Shown piece after piece: positions 1 through 9,013 of a stretch of 58,067 nucleotides of DNA. The stretch is from Candidatus Heimdallarchaeota archaeon (GTDB lineage Archaea > Asgardarchaeota > Heimdallarchaeia > JABLTI01), in NCBI GenBank assembly GCA_030614005.1, contig JAUWKS010000018.1:1-58067 (forward strand), in the 5' to 3' direction. Position 1 is the first letter of the stretch; every line of letters starts with the position of its first letter. The position numbers and the translations under genes were made by a program. The notes beneath the pieces are model-generated. The model saw nothing but the letters and a program-made list of their open reading frames with translations, was not told where the DNA came from and made no database searches.

Positions 1-3
1 CAC

Positions 4-46
4 GGGGCTGGAGCCTCGAAGGCTGTTGACTTTTTGGCAGTCAGTA
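4..46. other. Two adjacent hairpins at the window edge, possibly the end of a structured RNA
   Basis: The first 45 bases are richer in G+C than the surrounding sequence. They hold two consecutive potential stem-loops: AGCCT/AGGCT around a 3-nt loop, then TGACT/AGTCA around a 7-nt T-rich loop. This could be the tail of a structured RNA cut by the window edge, or a tandem terminator for an upstream gene. No RNA family is recognised. Confidence 0.2.
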
Positions 47-173
47 AAGAACTATGCTTCTTCCTTGTTTAAAGTCCTTTTCTCTGGAGATTGCTGAAAG
101 TATTCCTCGTGCTAACACAAAATTACTTGATTTTCAATCGTTTATTCTTCTCCATGTCCTATTTGTCCATATT

Positions 174-548
174 TCATGACAGCAGTTGAAGCCCTTCGAA
201 AATTTCATCTCTAATTTCTACACTATGCCATTCAGCTATTCTTGCAGAAAGATTATCCATTGCGTTATACGATTCAAAAATGTCTATTGCCGTTTCGACA
301 AAATCATTTCTCTTAGCAAAATAAGCATAACTGTGTAATGCTAACAAGAATGTTAACACATCATCCTTTTCTTGTTTAACTAAATATTCTGTATAATCCA
401 CGACTTTATTGACTTCAATGGTATCAATAGTCTGTTGTTGCTTCTCAAGATAATTTTGATATTCACTTAAACTCTCTATGTAGTTTACAATTTTCTTTTC
501 ATCTGCTTTTTTGTTTACTAAATATTCTCTGAATTTTTTCTCATCCAT
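174..548 (-). CDS. Small helical protein, possibly the N-terminal part of a longer archaeal protein
   Basis: A 124-residue, strongly charged and mostly helical protein. Residues 1-60 look like the SAM-like helical N-terminus of integrase-type or DUF4332-type archaeal proteins (basic start, 'YIESLSEYQNYL', then an acidic helix). From memory, relatives carry a further domain after the segment equivalent to 'RDEIFEGL', where this protein stops. Directly past that point another frame reads a short additional peptide (TAVMKYGQIGHGEE) before a stop. The gene may therefore be an N-terminal remnant or a short stand-alone version. It is divergent from pepT, with about 220 bp between the two starts. 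The function is unknown and the family assignment is tentative. Confidence 0.5.
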   Translation of the reverse strand: MDEKKFREYLVNKKADEKKIVNYIESLSEYQNYLEKQQQTIDTIEVNKVVDYTEYLVKQEKDDVLTFLLALHSYAYFAKRNDFVETAIDIFESYNAMDNLSARIAEWHSVEIRDEIFEGLQLLS

Positions 549-670
549 TGCTATTCACACCAAATGTCTTATTATTTTGTTAAAACAATGCTTATCTGAA
601 TTTAAACTTTCACAAAAACTTTAGAATTCATTCTTAGCTTAATGAGAAACACTTCGACCTACTTGTTTAT

Positions 671-680
671 TATTTATAAT
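671..680 (+). promoter_or_regulatory. Candidate TATA element for pepT
   Basis: TATTTATAAT lies about 90 nt before the chosen pepT start and fits an archaeal TATA box with a leader of roughly 65 nt. The divergent gene at 174-548 could use the same AT-rich region. This is a visual match only. Confidence 0.3.
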
Positions 681-769
681 ATGAGTTTCTACTTCAAGAA
701 ATCTAACGCAACCCTCAAAAACCAATTAAAGTAAGTATTTTTTGAAAAAAATAATTGGAGATTACTATT

Positions 770-2026
770 TTGAAAATTAATACAGAGATACAGGCATTCT
801 TACAAGAAGACGCGAAGAAAAGATTTCTCGAATATGTAAAAATAGATACTACATCTGATGAAAATACCGGCACTTTTCCATCGACAGAAAAGCAATTTAA
901 TTTAGCAAAAATACTAGCAAAAGAACTGAAAGATTTGGGATTCCAAAATGTAACTATGGATGAATTTTGTTTTGTTTACGGAGATCTTCCTGCATCCAAA
1001 GGATTAGAAAAAGTACAAGCATTTGGGTTAGTTGCTCATATGGATACTTCTCCTGCAGAAAGTGGCGCAAACGTTGAACCAATAATTCACAAAAACTATA
1101 ACGGAAAAACAATCAAATATCCAAAAAATCCTGATATTCAATTAACAGTAGAAGATTCACCTGAATTGAAAAAGTTTATTGGAATGGATATTATTACGTC
1201 TTCCGGTGATACTCTTCTTGGAGCAGATGATAAATCCGGTATTGCTGGAATTATGGCTGCAGCAGCGGCTTGGCAAAAATATCCTGAATTAGCACATGGT
1301 CCTATCACAGTTTGTTTTACTCCTGATGAAGAAATCGGTCACGGTACAACGAAAATTAATATGGATCGATTGCCTAAGTTTTGTTATACTTTTGATGGTG
1401 GAGAAATCGGCGAATTGGAGATTGAGTGTTTTGATGCATGGAAAGCGACAATTATTTTTAAAGGTGTAAGTGTTCATCCAGGTTACTCCAAAAATCTCAT
1501 GGTTAATGCTATCGAAATTGCCAGTAGATTTGTCTCTCAAATCCCAGAAGCAGAAACGCCTCAAAATACTGAAAAGAGAGAAGGTTTTTACCATCTCTAC
1601 ACAATGGATGGCAACTGTGTAAAAGCTAAAACAGTTTTCATTTTGAGAGATTTTGAAAAAGCGAATAATGAGAAAAGAATGACTTATCTAACTAAATTGA
1701 AAGAAACATTCGAAGAGAGATATCCTGGATTAGCAATTGAATTAGAGTTCGTACATAGCTATGAAAATATGATTATCTATCTAAAAGAACATCCAGAAAT
1801 AATCTCCAAGGCTGCAGAAGCAATAAAACAAGCAGGTTTAGAATTACATGAGACTTTTATTCGTGGTGGAACAGATGGTGCCCGATTGAGTGCTAGAGGT
1901 ATCCCAACTCCAAATATCTTTGCTGGAGGTATCATGTTCCATTCATTGAAAGAATATATTCCAGTTCCAGCGTTGCAAAAATCTGCAGAAGTTGTTCTTT
2001 ATCTGGCAAAAAATTGGGCTGCCTAA
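770..2026 (+). CDS. pepT: Tripeptidase PepT (M20B metallopeptidase)
   Basis: Cytosolic zinc aminotripeptidase that releases the N-terminal residue of tripeptides. The M20 metal and catalytic motifs are all present: 'AHMDTSP', 'GADDKSG', 'PDEEIGHG', 'HPGYSKN' and a C-terminal 'RGGTDGARLS' followed by 'FHSLKEY'. Length (about 418 aa) matches bacterial PepT. A TTG exists in frame at 755, but the GGAG at 757-760 sits about 9 nt before a second TTG at 770, so 770 is the better start and the extra N-terminal residues are probably untranslated leader. The gene appears monocistronic, with its own AT-rich promoter region. PepT is commoner in bacteria, so ancient transfer is possible. The enzymatic call is firm; physiological role is probably peptide salvage. 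Confidence 0.93.
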   Translation: MKINTEIQAFLQEDAKKRFLEYVKIDTTSDENTGTFPSTEKQFNLAKILAKELKDLGFQNVTMDEFCFVYGDLPASKGLEKVQAFGLVAHMDTSPAESGANVEPIIHKNYNGKTIKYPKNPDIQLTVEDSPELKKFIGMDIITSSGDTLLGADDKSGIAGIMAAAAAWQKYPELAHGPITVCFTPDEEIGHGTTKINMDRLPKFCYTFDGGEIGELEIECFDAWKATIIFKGVSVHPGYSKNLMVNAIEIASRFVSQIPEAETPQNTEKREGFYHLYTMDGNCVKAKTVFILRDFEKANNEKRMTYLTKLKETFEERYPGLAIELEFVHSYENMIIYLKEHPEIISKAAEAIKQAGLELHETFIRGGTDGARLSARGIPTPNIFAGGIMFHSLKEYIPVPALQKSAEVVLYLAKNWAA

Positions 2027-2240
2027 ACAACATGGTATCATAGTTAAATGACTCTGTAAAAATTAGGATTCAATTTTCAAGAGGTCCTAATATTTACAGA
2101 CTATCCCAATAACCAACTAATCAAAAAGTCATCAAATAAAAATGGTTTTTTTGTTCAACTTAAATAAAATGCCAAATTTTAGTACAAAATAGGCAGTATT
2201 TTTTTATCTAGTAAAACTACAGATACTAGAGGAAAAAGTA

Positions 2241-2648
2241 ATGAGAGTTGTTGAAATCGTACGAGTAGATGCTCGCGGAAGAATAACAATGCCAACATCA
2301 CTTCGAGAAACGATTGGTATTGCTGAAGGAATGCATGTAATGTTGATTGGTGATTTAGAAAAACTTGAGGTTCGACTTTTACCTTTTGCTGATCCAGAAG
2401 CAGATCTATACGAATTGCATATTACACTTACAGATAAACCAGGTTCACTTGCTGAGATGGCTGCTTTTTTAGCAGAAAATAAAATAGATCTACTTTCAAG
2501 TCAATCTCGAACTTTGAGACGAGGTAAATCCGCTGAATGGTTTCTAATAGTTGATATGTCTAAAAGCATAAATGAATTGAAAAATATCTGTGACACAATT
2601 TCTGCTTCAGATGCTGCCGAAACAGCTGTCTTTAAGAAATTCCAATAA
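2241..2648 (+). CDS. AbrB-domain regulator fused to an ACT domain
   Basis: The first 50 residues form a SpoVT/AbrB swapped-hairpin DNA-binding domain ('VDARGRITMPTSLRETIGI', then an acidic-hydrophobic strand). Residues about 57-130 are an ACT domain ('YELHITLTDKPGSLAEMAAFLAENKID'-type beta-alpha-beta), which usually binds an amino acid or other small ligand. The protein is therefore probably a ligand-responsive transcriptional regulator. A run of upstream A/T-rich sequence provides a promoter, and the gene stands alone between pepT and a TPR protein. Its targets cannot be inferred from position with confidence; pepT next door would be a reasonable guess since both concern peptides or amino acids. 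Confidence 0.8.
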   Translation: MRVVEIVRVDARGRITMPTSLRETIGIAEGMHVMLIGDLEKLEVRLLPFADPEADLYELHITLTDKPGSLAEMAAFLAENKIDLLSSQSRTLRRGKSAEWFLIVDMSKSINELKNICDTISASDAAETAVFKKFQ

Positions 2649-2823
2649 AATGAGAAATTAGTGGAATATTTGACTATTTTTCAATCAATTTCCCCTTTTC
2701 ATCCACTCTATTTAAGTCTCCATTCAAAACTTTTAATTATAAAATAATGTACTTCTTTCAAAGGGATACATTCAAGACTATTTATCTAACTAATATGACT
2801 TGCTTGGAGCGTGTAAGTAAGAA

Positions 2824-3594
2824 ATGAGTAATGAAAAAAAATCATCTAAAAAAGCTAAAACAAAAAAGGCATCTACTAGTATAGCAAAGAAGAAAACATC
2901 CTCTTCAACTAAAAAGAAAACAAGTAAGCAACCGAAGACAAAACCAAAACAACCAAAGAAAGAGGATTTTGAAGCAGATGGCGTTGATGATTCTCTCCTC
3001 CTAGATGGAATAAACTATATTGAGGATAACAAACTAGATACTGCTTTAGAAGCATTTGAAGCATTCTCAACTCAATACCCCAAAAACCACTTTGGTTGGT
3101 ACTATATTGGGTACACAAAGATGCTTCAAGATAAGAAGAAAGTCGCTGTTAGGAATTTCAAAAAAGCCTCTAAATTGAATAAAGACTTTTTACCTAGTCG
3201 ATATTACGAAGGATTAGTAGAGTTTGAAAAAAATGACTTTATATCTGCGCTCAAAATTTTCGATGGTATAATGGATAAATTCAATACTGATGTAATCAAA
3301 GAAAGCAATTTTAATATTCCTTATTTCATTGGTATTTGCCACCATTATTTGGGAAATCTATTACGAGCAGAAGAATATTTCTTATTTGCTTATAATATGT
3401 CTCCTGATGATCCTGTTGTTCTTTATTACAAGGGATTCAATGAATTGGCTATGAAACATTACGATTTTGCTATGGAAACTTTCAAGAATTTACTGATGGT
3501 AGATATGAATTACCAAACCTTCTGGGATTTAGTCAAAGGTTATAGCTATTACTATCATCAAGCAGAAGATAAGAAAAAATCTGAGGAAGAATAA
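2824..3594 (+). CDS. TPR protein with a lysine-rich N-terminal tail
   Basis: A 256-residue protein in two parts. Residues 1-45 are almost entirely Lys, Ser, Thr and Pro (KKAKTKK-like, disordered, very basic), which suggests binding to nucleic acid or an acidic surface. Residues about 55-250 form helical tetratricopeptide repeats, visible as repeated 'A...F..A..L.P....W...G' spacing. There is no signal peptide or membrane segment. TPR domains are protein-protein scaffolds, so the partner sets the function, and nothing in the neighbourhood identifies it. The gene has its own promoter region and precedes a metallophosphatase by 130 bp on the same strand. Confidence 0.65.
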   Translation: MSNEKKSSKKAKTKKASTSIAKKKTSSSTKKKTSKQPKTKPKQPKKEDFEADGVDDSLLLDGINYIEDNKLDTALEAFEAFSTQYPKNHFGWYYIGYTKMLQDKKKVAVRNFKKASKLNKDFLPSRYYEGLVEFEKNDFISALKIFDGIMDKFNTDVIKESNFNIPYFIGICHHYLGNLLRAEEYFLFAYNMSPDDPVVLYYKGFNELAMKHYDFAMETFKNLLMVDMNYQTFWDLVKGYSYYYHQAEDKKKSEEE

Positions 3595-3724
3595 GAAATT
3601 CTTCTCTTTCTTTTACTTTCTCTTTTACAATTTCGGTTTTTTAGAGAAGAAATTTATTAAATGCATTTGTAATTAGAAACTCTGCAAGAAATAATACCAA
3701 GAAAAATAACTGGAAGAAGAAACT

Positions 3725-5791
3725 TTGACTGTTAAAAGACTACACTCGCTCCTTTCTAATGAAGAGCAGGAATTAATCAAATTAATTGGTACTATCTCAA
3801 AACGCTATTCTTGGGAAACAAAAAACCATCTCATACAAAGAGCTCAGTTAAAAAAGAAAAAGGATGCTAAAAGAACCAAATTTTTCCAAAAAATAGACTC
3901 AAAACGAAAAAAACACAAATTTGAAGAGCGAATGAAAATACCACTTCTTCCATTACTTCTAAGTCAAGCTCTTACGCAGGGTATTCCTTTAAGGGAACCT
4001 AATCGTAAGAAAGGTAGTAGAGAGGAACCACAACAATTGCTTGTAGATGTTCAAGAGAAATTCATTTCATCACAAGAATTCAAGCAATTTATTAAAGAGA
4101 ATGAACTTTTCGCGGAAAACGATCTTGTTGAAGAACTACCATTAAATGACTTGCAATTTATCCCAGATAAAATGTATTTACAAAGAATAGATGCTGATAA
4201 TACCAAAATTTTAGTAAAAATGTTTGTTGATTGGGGGTACCTTTCAGAAGACAAAACACCATTATTTGTTGATGATAAAGGGAATGAACTTGCTTATTGC
4301 TTAATTCATGTTTCTGATGTAGAAAATAAATCTGTAAGTGTGTATCCTCTATTACATAGGTCTCATTATTTTAGTGACGCTGAGCAAACTGCAGATTCAT
4401 TATTTATTGGTATGATTTCTGGATTGAAACCTGATACAAAATATAAGTATAGAATTGAATGCTATAAGAAAGATTGTTCTACCCTATTTGCTGGAACAAA
4501 ATTCTTTGAGTTCAGAACATCCTTTAACTTGGATGAAAAAAATAAACCATTCTTCTTCTCAGTGAGTTCCGATTTGCATGGAGGTAGAGGTGGTGGATTT
4601 TTGCGTGGGAAAGTCGAAGCCGCTATACCAAAAGGGAACACCGATTTAGGGAGAGTATTTCGATGTTTGGCCGCAACAGAACAGAAAGTCACCTTCGGTG
4701 AAGGGTATTCTTTAACAGTAGCAACTGGTGATTTAACTGAAAATGCGTTTTATAGTGAATATTGGTCTGATTTATTTACAAGATGCAGTCCTTTGTGGAA
4801 CCATGTTCCTCTTTTAACCGCTATTGGAAATCACGATTATTATACTGGAGGCACAGGTCGGGGACATGTATTGGGTGGTTCAGAAGAAGATTGCAGATAT
4901 TGGCACAAGTATATTACAAATCCAGTAACAGGTCCTGGAGTGTTACCAGGTCATTGGTATTCTATTGACCAAGGTAACGTCCATATGATTTTCCTAGATA
5001 CAAATGGAACAGGATGGGGAAAATACGAGATTGATTGCAAATCAGCTCAATGGCATTGGCTTGAAAATGATCTAAAAACGTGGCGAGAAAAATTAGATCG
5101 AGGAGAAAAAGCACCTGAAATCTGTCTTGTATTCTTTCATTCAGCAATAATTAGTTGTGGATTTTGGGGGCAAGGATTTGATTGGGGAAATGATGAAAAA
5201 GTACAATCCTATCTAACACCCTTATTTAGAAAATATGGTGTAAGGATGGTAATCTTTGGACACGACCATATTTATCAGCGAACAAAATGGATGGACACGC
5301 ATTATCTTGTAAATGGACGTCATGGTGGAACTATGAGACCCGACTTCTTTTTCTTGAGAAATCGTGCATTATTTGATATTAATAGATCCAGTAACAATAG
5401 AACTACAAGAGTCTATACTACTCTTTTCGTTCCTCCAAATAGTAAACACTATGCCGATGAAGAGCAAAATGAATTTAAACTATTCAAGCAAAAAATCCGT
5501 GCCCAATTATTGAATGAACCTACGAGCAGTTTCTTTTTCTTCGGCCTTAGGAGAAATAATGTCCAAATTGGACGCATTTTCGATAAACATAAGGTAAAAA
5601 AAGAGAAACTTATAGATGATTTTGTTCTATCTAAGTTGAACACTCATTTATGGTTGAGGTCATTTGCTGTAGAACTTCACTCAAAACCTGAAGAAAGGGA
5701 AATATTCGATATGGCATTTATTAGAATGTCTCCAGTTGATACACAAGATAAACATTATATTTTTTCATGTCCAGAAAAAGTGGTAAATTAA
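3725..5791 (+). CDS. Large calcineurin-like metallophosphatase with purple-acid-phosphatase-like layout
   Basis: A 688-residue protein with the five metallophosphoesterase blocks in order: 'SSDLHGG' (around residue 283), 'TGDLTEN' (333), 'GNHDYY' (368), 'FFHSAI' (474) and 'GHDHIYQR' (511). Upstream, residues about 150-270 resemble the fibronectin-III-like domain preceding the catalytic domain in purple acid phosphatases ('GLKPDTKYKYRIEC' is typical). Residues 1-75 are very basic and helical, with no signal peptide, so the enzyme looks intracellular, unlike secreted purple acid phosphatases. The start is TTG preceded by a GGAAGAAG purine stretch. Substrate is unknown; phosphomonoester or phosphodiester hydrolysis is expected. 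The basic extension and about 130 residues after the catalytic core are distinctive. Confidence 0.75.
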   Translation: MTVKRLHSLLSNEEQELIKLIGTISKRYSWETKNHLIQRAQLKKKKDAKRTKFFQKIDSKRKKHKFEERMKIPLLPLLLSQALTQGIPLREPNRKKGSREEPQQLLVDVQEKFISSQEFKQFIKENELFAENDLVEELPLNDLQFIPDKMYLQRIDADNTKILVKMFVDWGYLSEDKTPLFVDDKGNELAYCLIHVSDVENKSVSVYPLLHRSHYFSDAEQTADSLFIGMISGLKPDTKYKYRIECYKKDCSTLFAGTKFFEFRTSFNLDEKNKPFFFSVSSDLHGGRGGGFLRGKVEAAIPKGNTDLGRVFRCLAATEQKVTFGEGYSLTVATGDLTENAFYSEYWSDLFTRCSPLWNHVPLLTAIGNHDYYTGGTGRGHVLGGSEEDCRYWHKYITNPVTGPGVLPGHWYSIDQGNVHMIFLDTNGTGWGKYEIDCKSAQWHWLENDLKTWREKLDRGEKAPEICLVFFHSAIISCGFWGQGFDWGNDEKVQSYLTPLFRKYGVRMVIFGHDHIYQRTKWMDTHYLVNGRHGGTMRPDFFFLRNRALFDINRSSNNRTTRVYTTLFVPPNSKHYADEEQNEFKLFKQKIRAQLLNEPTSSFFFFGLRRNNVQIGRIFDKHKVKKEKLIDDFVLSKLNTHLWLRSFAVELHSKPEEREIFDMAFIRMSPVDTQDKHYIFSCPEKVVN

Positions 5792-5933
5792 AGGTAGAAT
5801 ATTTGTTCAAATGGGTTTATGAAATGACACATGAAAAATTGATTATTTAAACACTATTCACATATGAGAGGAAACTTTATATCAAGAACGAATCACTTTG
5901 ATTCCAATAAATGAGTTTTTTAGGTGAAAAACC

Positions 5934-7214
5934 TTGGCTGATCTTAAAAAGAAATTACTAATATCAGATGATAAGCTAAAAACTATCAATGACTTCTTTC
6001 TCAAAGAAGATAATCCATTGATTAATGATTTATTAGCCGTCGTTGAAAAATACGGTGGAGTAGATGAAATAAATAAAAAAGCTAACGAAGCACGCCAAAT
6101 GGATACTTTGCTAGCTAAATTGGAAAAAGTTAAACCAGAATATATCAAAGACTTGAACTGGTTAACGGAACAACGCGATAATGATGCATTCATTAGCCTT
6201 GCAGATTATCGTAAGAAGATTCTCGGTGATAAAGCTGCTACAATGACTTTTAATGAGTCAACAGCAGTTACGCTCGAAATAAGCGCCTGCCAATACTTTC
6301 CATTCTTAATTGCTGAAGCAAAAAAAGCAATTGAGAACCAAGACTTAATGCCCGCAAGATATATTCGCGTTAGGAAAATGAAAGAGCAAGAAGAAGACGG
6401 TGATTTACTTGCAATGGCTGTAGCAATGCAAATTGTTGGTGCATCTTACGTAGAAACATTGGACACAAAAGGAACTGCTCCAGGACCAGATGGTCTGCCA
6501 GTAAATATTCACCTTGGTGGTCCAGCAACTATTACCGGCTATTTTGGTGGAGTTGGTCAACCAAATGATTTTGGGATTAAATGGGTTGACGAATTCTTGT
6601 ATTATTACACAAAATATGGTATTAAGCAAGTTTTGAACATCAATCCTGGTACCGTATTGCTTGGCTATATGTTACACAAATTAGGTGTTGATATGGAATT
6701 CAAAATCTCAGTTTATATGGGAAATGATAATCCATATGGGTGTTTCTGGACATTGATGACTGCTAAACTCTTTAGCAGAGAAGACGGAACAAGTCCATTG
6801 ATTGGTTTTAATCTATCAAATTCTGCTAACAATGAAACTATAGAAGCTACTGCAGACTTTAGAAAAGATTTTGGTTTTGAAGACATAGTTCGGTTTGAGC
6901 ATCATATAACTGAAACCTACAAGAGCATTGTGAGACAACCATACGATCGAACCGATGAACTTATTGAGTTAGCAAAGACAGTGAAGAATGTAAGTGCCAA
7001 ACACGAAGGTGGAAAAATGGCAATAGAAGAAAAACGTGAATATCAATCAGATATCTTGGACTACTTTAGAGATAAATCCGAAATAATTGAATCTGGTGAT
7101 ATGGATAATATGCAGATCAATTATCTAGACAAACATCATTCATTGAATTTCACTGCAGAAGCTTTGACCAAGAATGGTTTGTGCTTTATAGCTGCAAAGA
7201 ATTTACACAAATGA
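5934..7214 (+). CDS. Unrecognised 426-aa protein, probable partner of the aldolase-Fae fusion
   Basis: I do not recognise this family. The protein is soluble, with a helical N-terminal 90 residues and then a Gly-rich alpha/beta core that could be a TIM-barrel-like fold ('HLGGPATITGYFGGVGQPN', 'INPGTVLLGYMLHKLGV', 'SVYMGNDNPYGCFW'). Polar clusters such as 'FNLSNSANNET' and 'RFEHHITETY' look like an active site rather than a structural protein. It starts with TTG about 9 nt after AGGTGA and ends 25 bp before the aldolase-Fae gene, which has its own strong RBS, so the two are almost certainly one operon. By association it may act on the same substrate or product, but no reaction is assigned. Confidence 0.55.
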   Translation: MADLKKKLLISDDKLKTINDFFLKEDNPLINDLLAVVEKYGGVDEINKKANEARQMDTLLAKLEKVKPEYIKDLNWLTEQRDNDAFISLADYRKKILGDKAATMTFNESTAVTLEISACQYFPFLIAEAKKAIENQDLMPARYIRVRKMKEQEEDGDLLAMAVAMQIVGASYVETLDTKGTAPGPDGLPVNIHLGGPATITGYFGGVGQPNDFGIKWVDEFLYYYTKYGIKQVLNINPGTVLLGYMLHKLGVDMEFKISVYMGNDNPYGCFWTLMTAKLFSREDGTSPLIGFNLSNSANNETIEATADFRKDFGFEDIVRFEHHITETYKSIVRQPYDRTDELIELAKTVKNVSAKHEGGKMAIEEKREYQSDILDYFRDKSEIIESGDMDNMQINYLDKHHSLNFTAEALTKNGLCFIAAKNLHK

Positions 7215-7239
7215 ATAATGTTTATAGGAGCTAAAAATA

Positions 7240-8754
7240 TTGGCTAAATTCTTACCTGGAGGAGTAAGCCCAGCGTTGGTAACTCCTTTTACAAAAAAAG
7301 ATGAACTTGATGAAGAAGCCTATCGAAAACTGATTAGATTTGTTATCGATGACTTAGGTGTCACGGGGATTGTTCCCGCGGGTTCGACCGGTGAATTCTC
7401 CTCTCTCTTTTGGGATGAACAAAAGAGAGTGATAGAAATTGCTGTCGATGAAGCAAATGGAAAAGTAGATGTAATGGCTGGTACTGGAACCAGTGGAACT
7501 AAACGAACTATCGCAATGACCAAACATGCAAAAGATGTTGGTGCAGATGCTGCATTAGTTATTACTCCTTATTATATGAAACCGACTCAAAGAGGAATGT
7601 ACAAACACTATTCAACACTTGCAGACAAAGTAGATATGCCAATAATGTTGTATCAATTGCCAGCTTTAACAGATGTGGTTTTACCACGAATGGTTGTTGA
7701 AGATTTAGCAGTTGAACATGAGAATATTGTTGGTATGAAGTGTTCTTGGGGGAACATGGCTTATCTTATGGAAATACTCGAGAGAGTAAAACCTGTTGCT
7801 CCAGATTTCAAAATTTTATGTGGTTGGGATGAAATTGTATTCCCAGCGCTCGCTGCAGGTGTGGATGGTTGTATCCTTGCTTCAGCTAATTTCATTGGAG
7901 ACCATTGGGTTATAATTAAGAAATTGGTTGATGCTGGAAAAATGGAAGAAGCACGCAAAGCTGAAATGGTAATTCACAAATTAACCCGTATTGCCGTGAA
8001 AACAGGTGGTGCAGGAGCTAAAGAAGCCCTTAATATGATGGGCGTGAAAGTTCGAAAACCAAGATTACCATTAGAAATCGGTGGAAGTATCAGTCACGAG
8101 CTTCGTTCTGAATTGCGTCTCGAACTTGAGAGAATTGGTAAGATCAAGAAAGAAGTTAAAATTGCTTTACCAGAAACCAAAGAGAAAATCGAAGAACGAT
8201 TTGGAGCGGTGGAAATTTCACTCGAAACAATACTCCAAAACAAACTCTTGGTTGGTGAAGGCTTCTTTGGTGGCGATCGACCAGAAATGGCCCACATAGA
8301 TCTTCTAATCGGTCCTCGCGATGGACCAGTCGGAGTAGCTTTTGCAAAAGGCATTGCTTTAGTGAAAGACGATCCTTCTACAGTCGAAGGACACGAACCA
8401 TTGCTAGCACTTCTTGAAACCAATGAGTCAGTGAAACCTGAGACATTGTTAGTTCCTAAAGTATTCATTCGAAATCTACGACAGGCTGCGATGGTCTTTG
8501 GACCAGTACAATCAGGTGTTGCTAAAGCAGTTATAGAATGTGTGAAAGATGGTTTTATTCCTGAAAAGTATGTTAAAGATCTAGTTATTATTGCTAGTGT
8601 CTTTGTACATCCTACAGCTGTCTCGAGAAATCGAGTATATGTGAATAACAAAAAAGCAACTGTTATGGCTATTAGAAACGCCATAGAAGGAAAACCAGAT
8701 TTAGACTACTTATTTGATGCACCCGGAAGGCATCCACTAAAGAATGAACCTTAG
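7240..8754 (+). CDS. DapA/KdgA-type aldolase fused to a formaldehyde-activating enzyme (Fae) domain
   Basis: Residues 1-300 are a DHDPS/N-acetylneuraminate-lyase-family TIM barrel. The substrate loop 'GSTGE' lies at 48-52, the catalytic Tyr at 138 ('YQLP') and the Schiff-base Lys at 167 ('GMKCSWGN'). Residues about 333-490 match Fae, the enzyme that condenses formaldehyde with tetrahydromethanopterin: 'VGEGFFGG', 'MAHIDLLIGPRDGP' with the conserved catalytic His at 352, 'VFGPVQSGVAKAV' and 'SVFVHPTAV'. Each half has a full-length domain, and they are joined by a charged helical linker. The start is TTG with AGGAG at 7226-7230. I infer a pyruvate-type aldolase that makes or consumes formaldehyde and passes it to the Fae half. 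The domain calls are firm; the reaction is a hypothesis. Fae-Hps fusions are known in archaea, but I do not recall this pairing. Confidence 0.85.
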   Translation: MAKFLPGGVSPALVTPFTKKDELDEEAYRKLIRFVIDDLGVTGIVPAGSTGEFSSLFWDEQKRVIEIAVDEANGKVDVMAGTGTSGTKRTIAMTKHAKDVGADAALVITPYYMKPTQRGMYKHYSTLADKVDMPIMLYQLPALTDVVLPRMVVEDLAVEHENIVGMKCSWGNMAYLMEILERVKPVAPDFKILCGWDEIVFPALAAGVDGCILASANFIGDHWVIIKKLVDAGKMEEARKAEMVIHKLTRIAVKTGGAGAKEALNMMGVKVRKPRLPLEIGGSISHELRSELRLELERIGKIKKEVKIALPETKEKIEERFGAVEISLETILQNKLLVGEGFFGGDRPEMAHIDLLIGPRDGPVGVAFAKGIALVKDDPSTVEGHEPLLALLETNESVKPETLLVPKVFIRNLRQAAMVFGPVQSGVAKAVIECVKDGFIPEKYVKDLVIIASVFVHPTAVSRNRVYVNNKKATVMAIRNAIEGKPDLDYLFDAPGRHPLKNEP

Positions 8755-9013
8755 ATTTCATTCTTTTCTTTCTCTTTTTTGAGTAAACAATTTTTTTAAT
8801 CTACTCAGTTCTTGGAAAAATTACTAATTCTTTTATAGTTGATTATCTAAAGATAGGTTGTAGAATATTCCCAAACTATCTGGGAACATTTCCATCTATA
8901 TGTCGAAAGACAGTTAATTACTAACAATGAGAATCGATATTAGCTAGCTATTCGAAAATGAACGCTCTATTTCTCGTTAATTGTAATTAATTACCAATCG
9001 GAGATAAACTATA

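Noticed and set aside
8094..8684. 196-aa minus-strand open frame opposite the Fae domain
   Set aside because: It lies wholly over a well-supported domain with a known catalytic motif on the plus strand, has no RBS and encodes a Ser-rich, low-complexity product typical of an antisense shadow.
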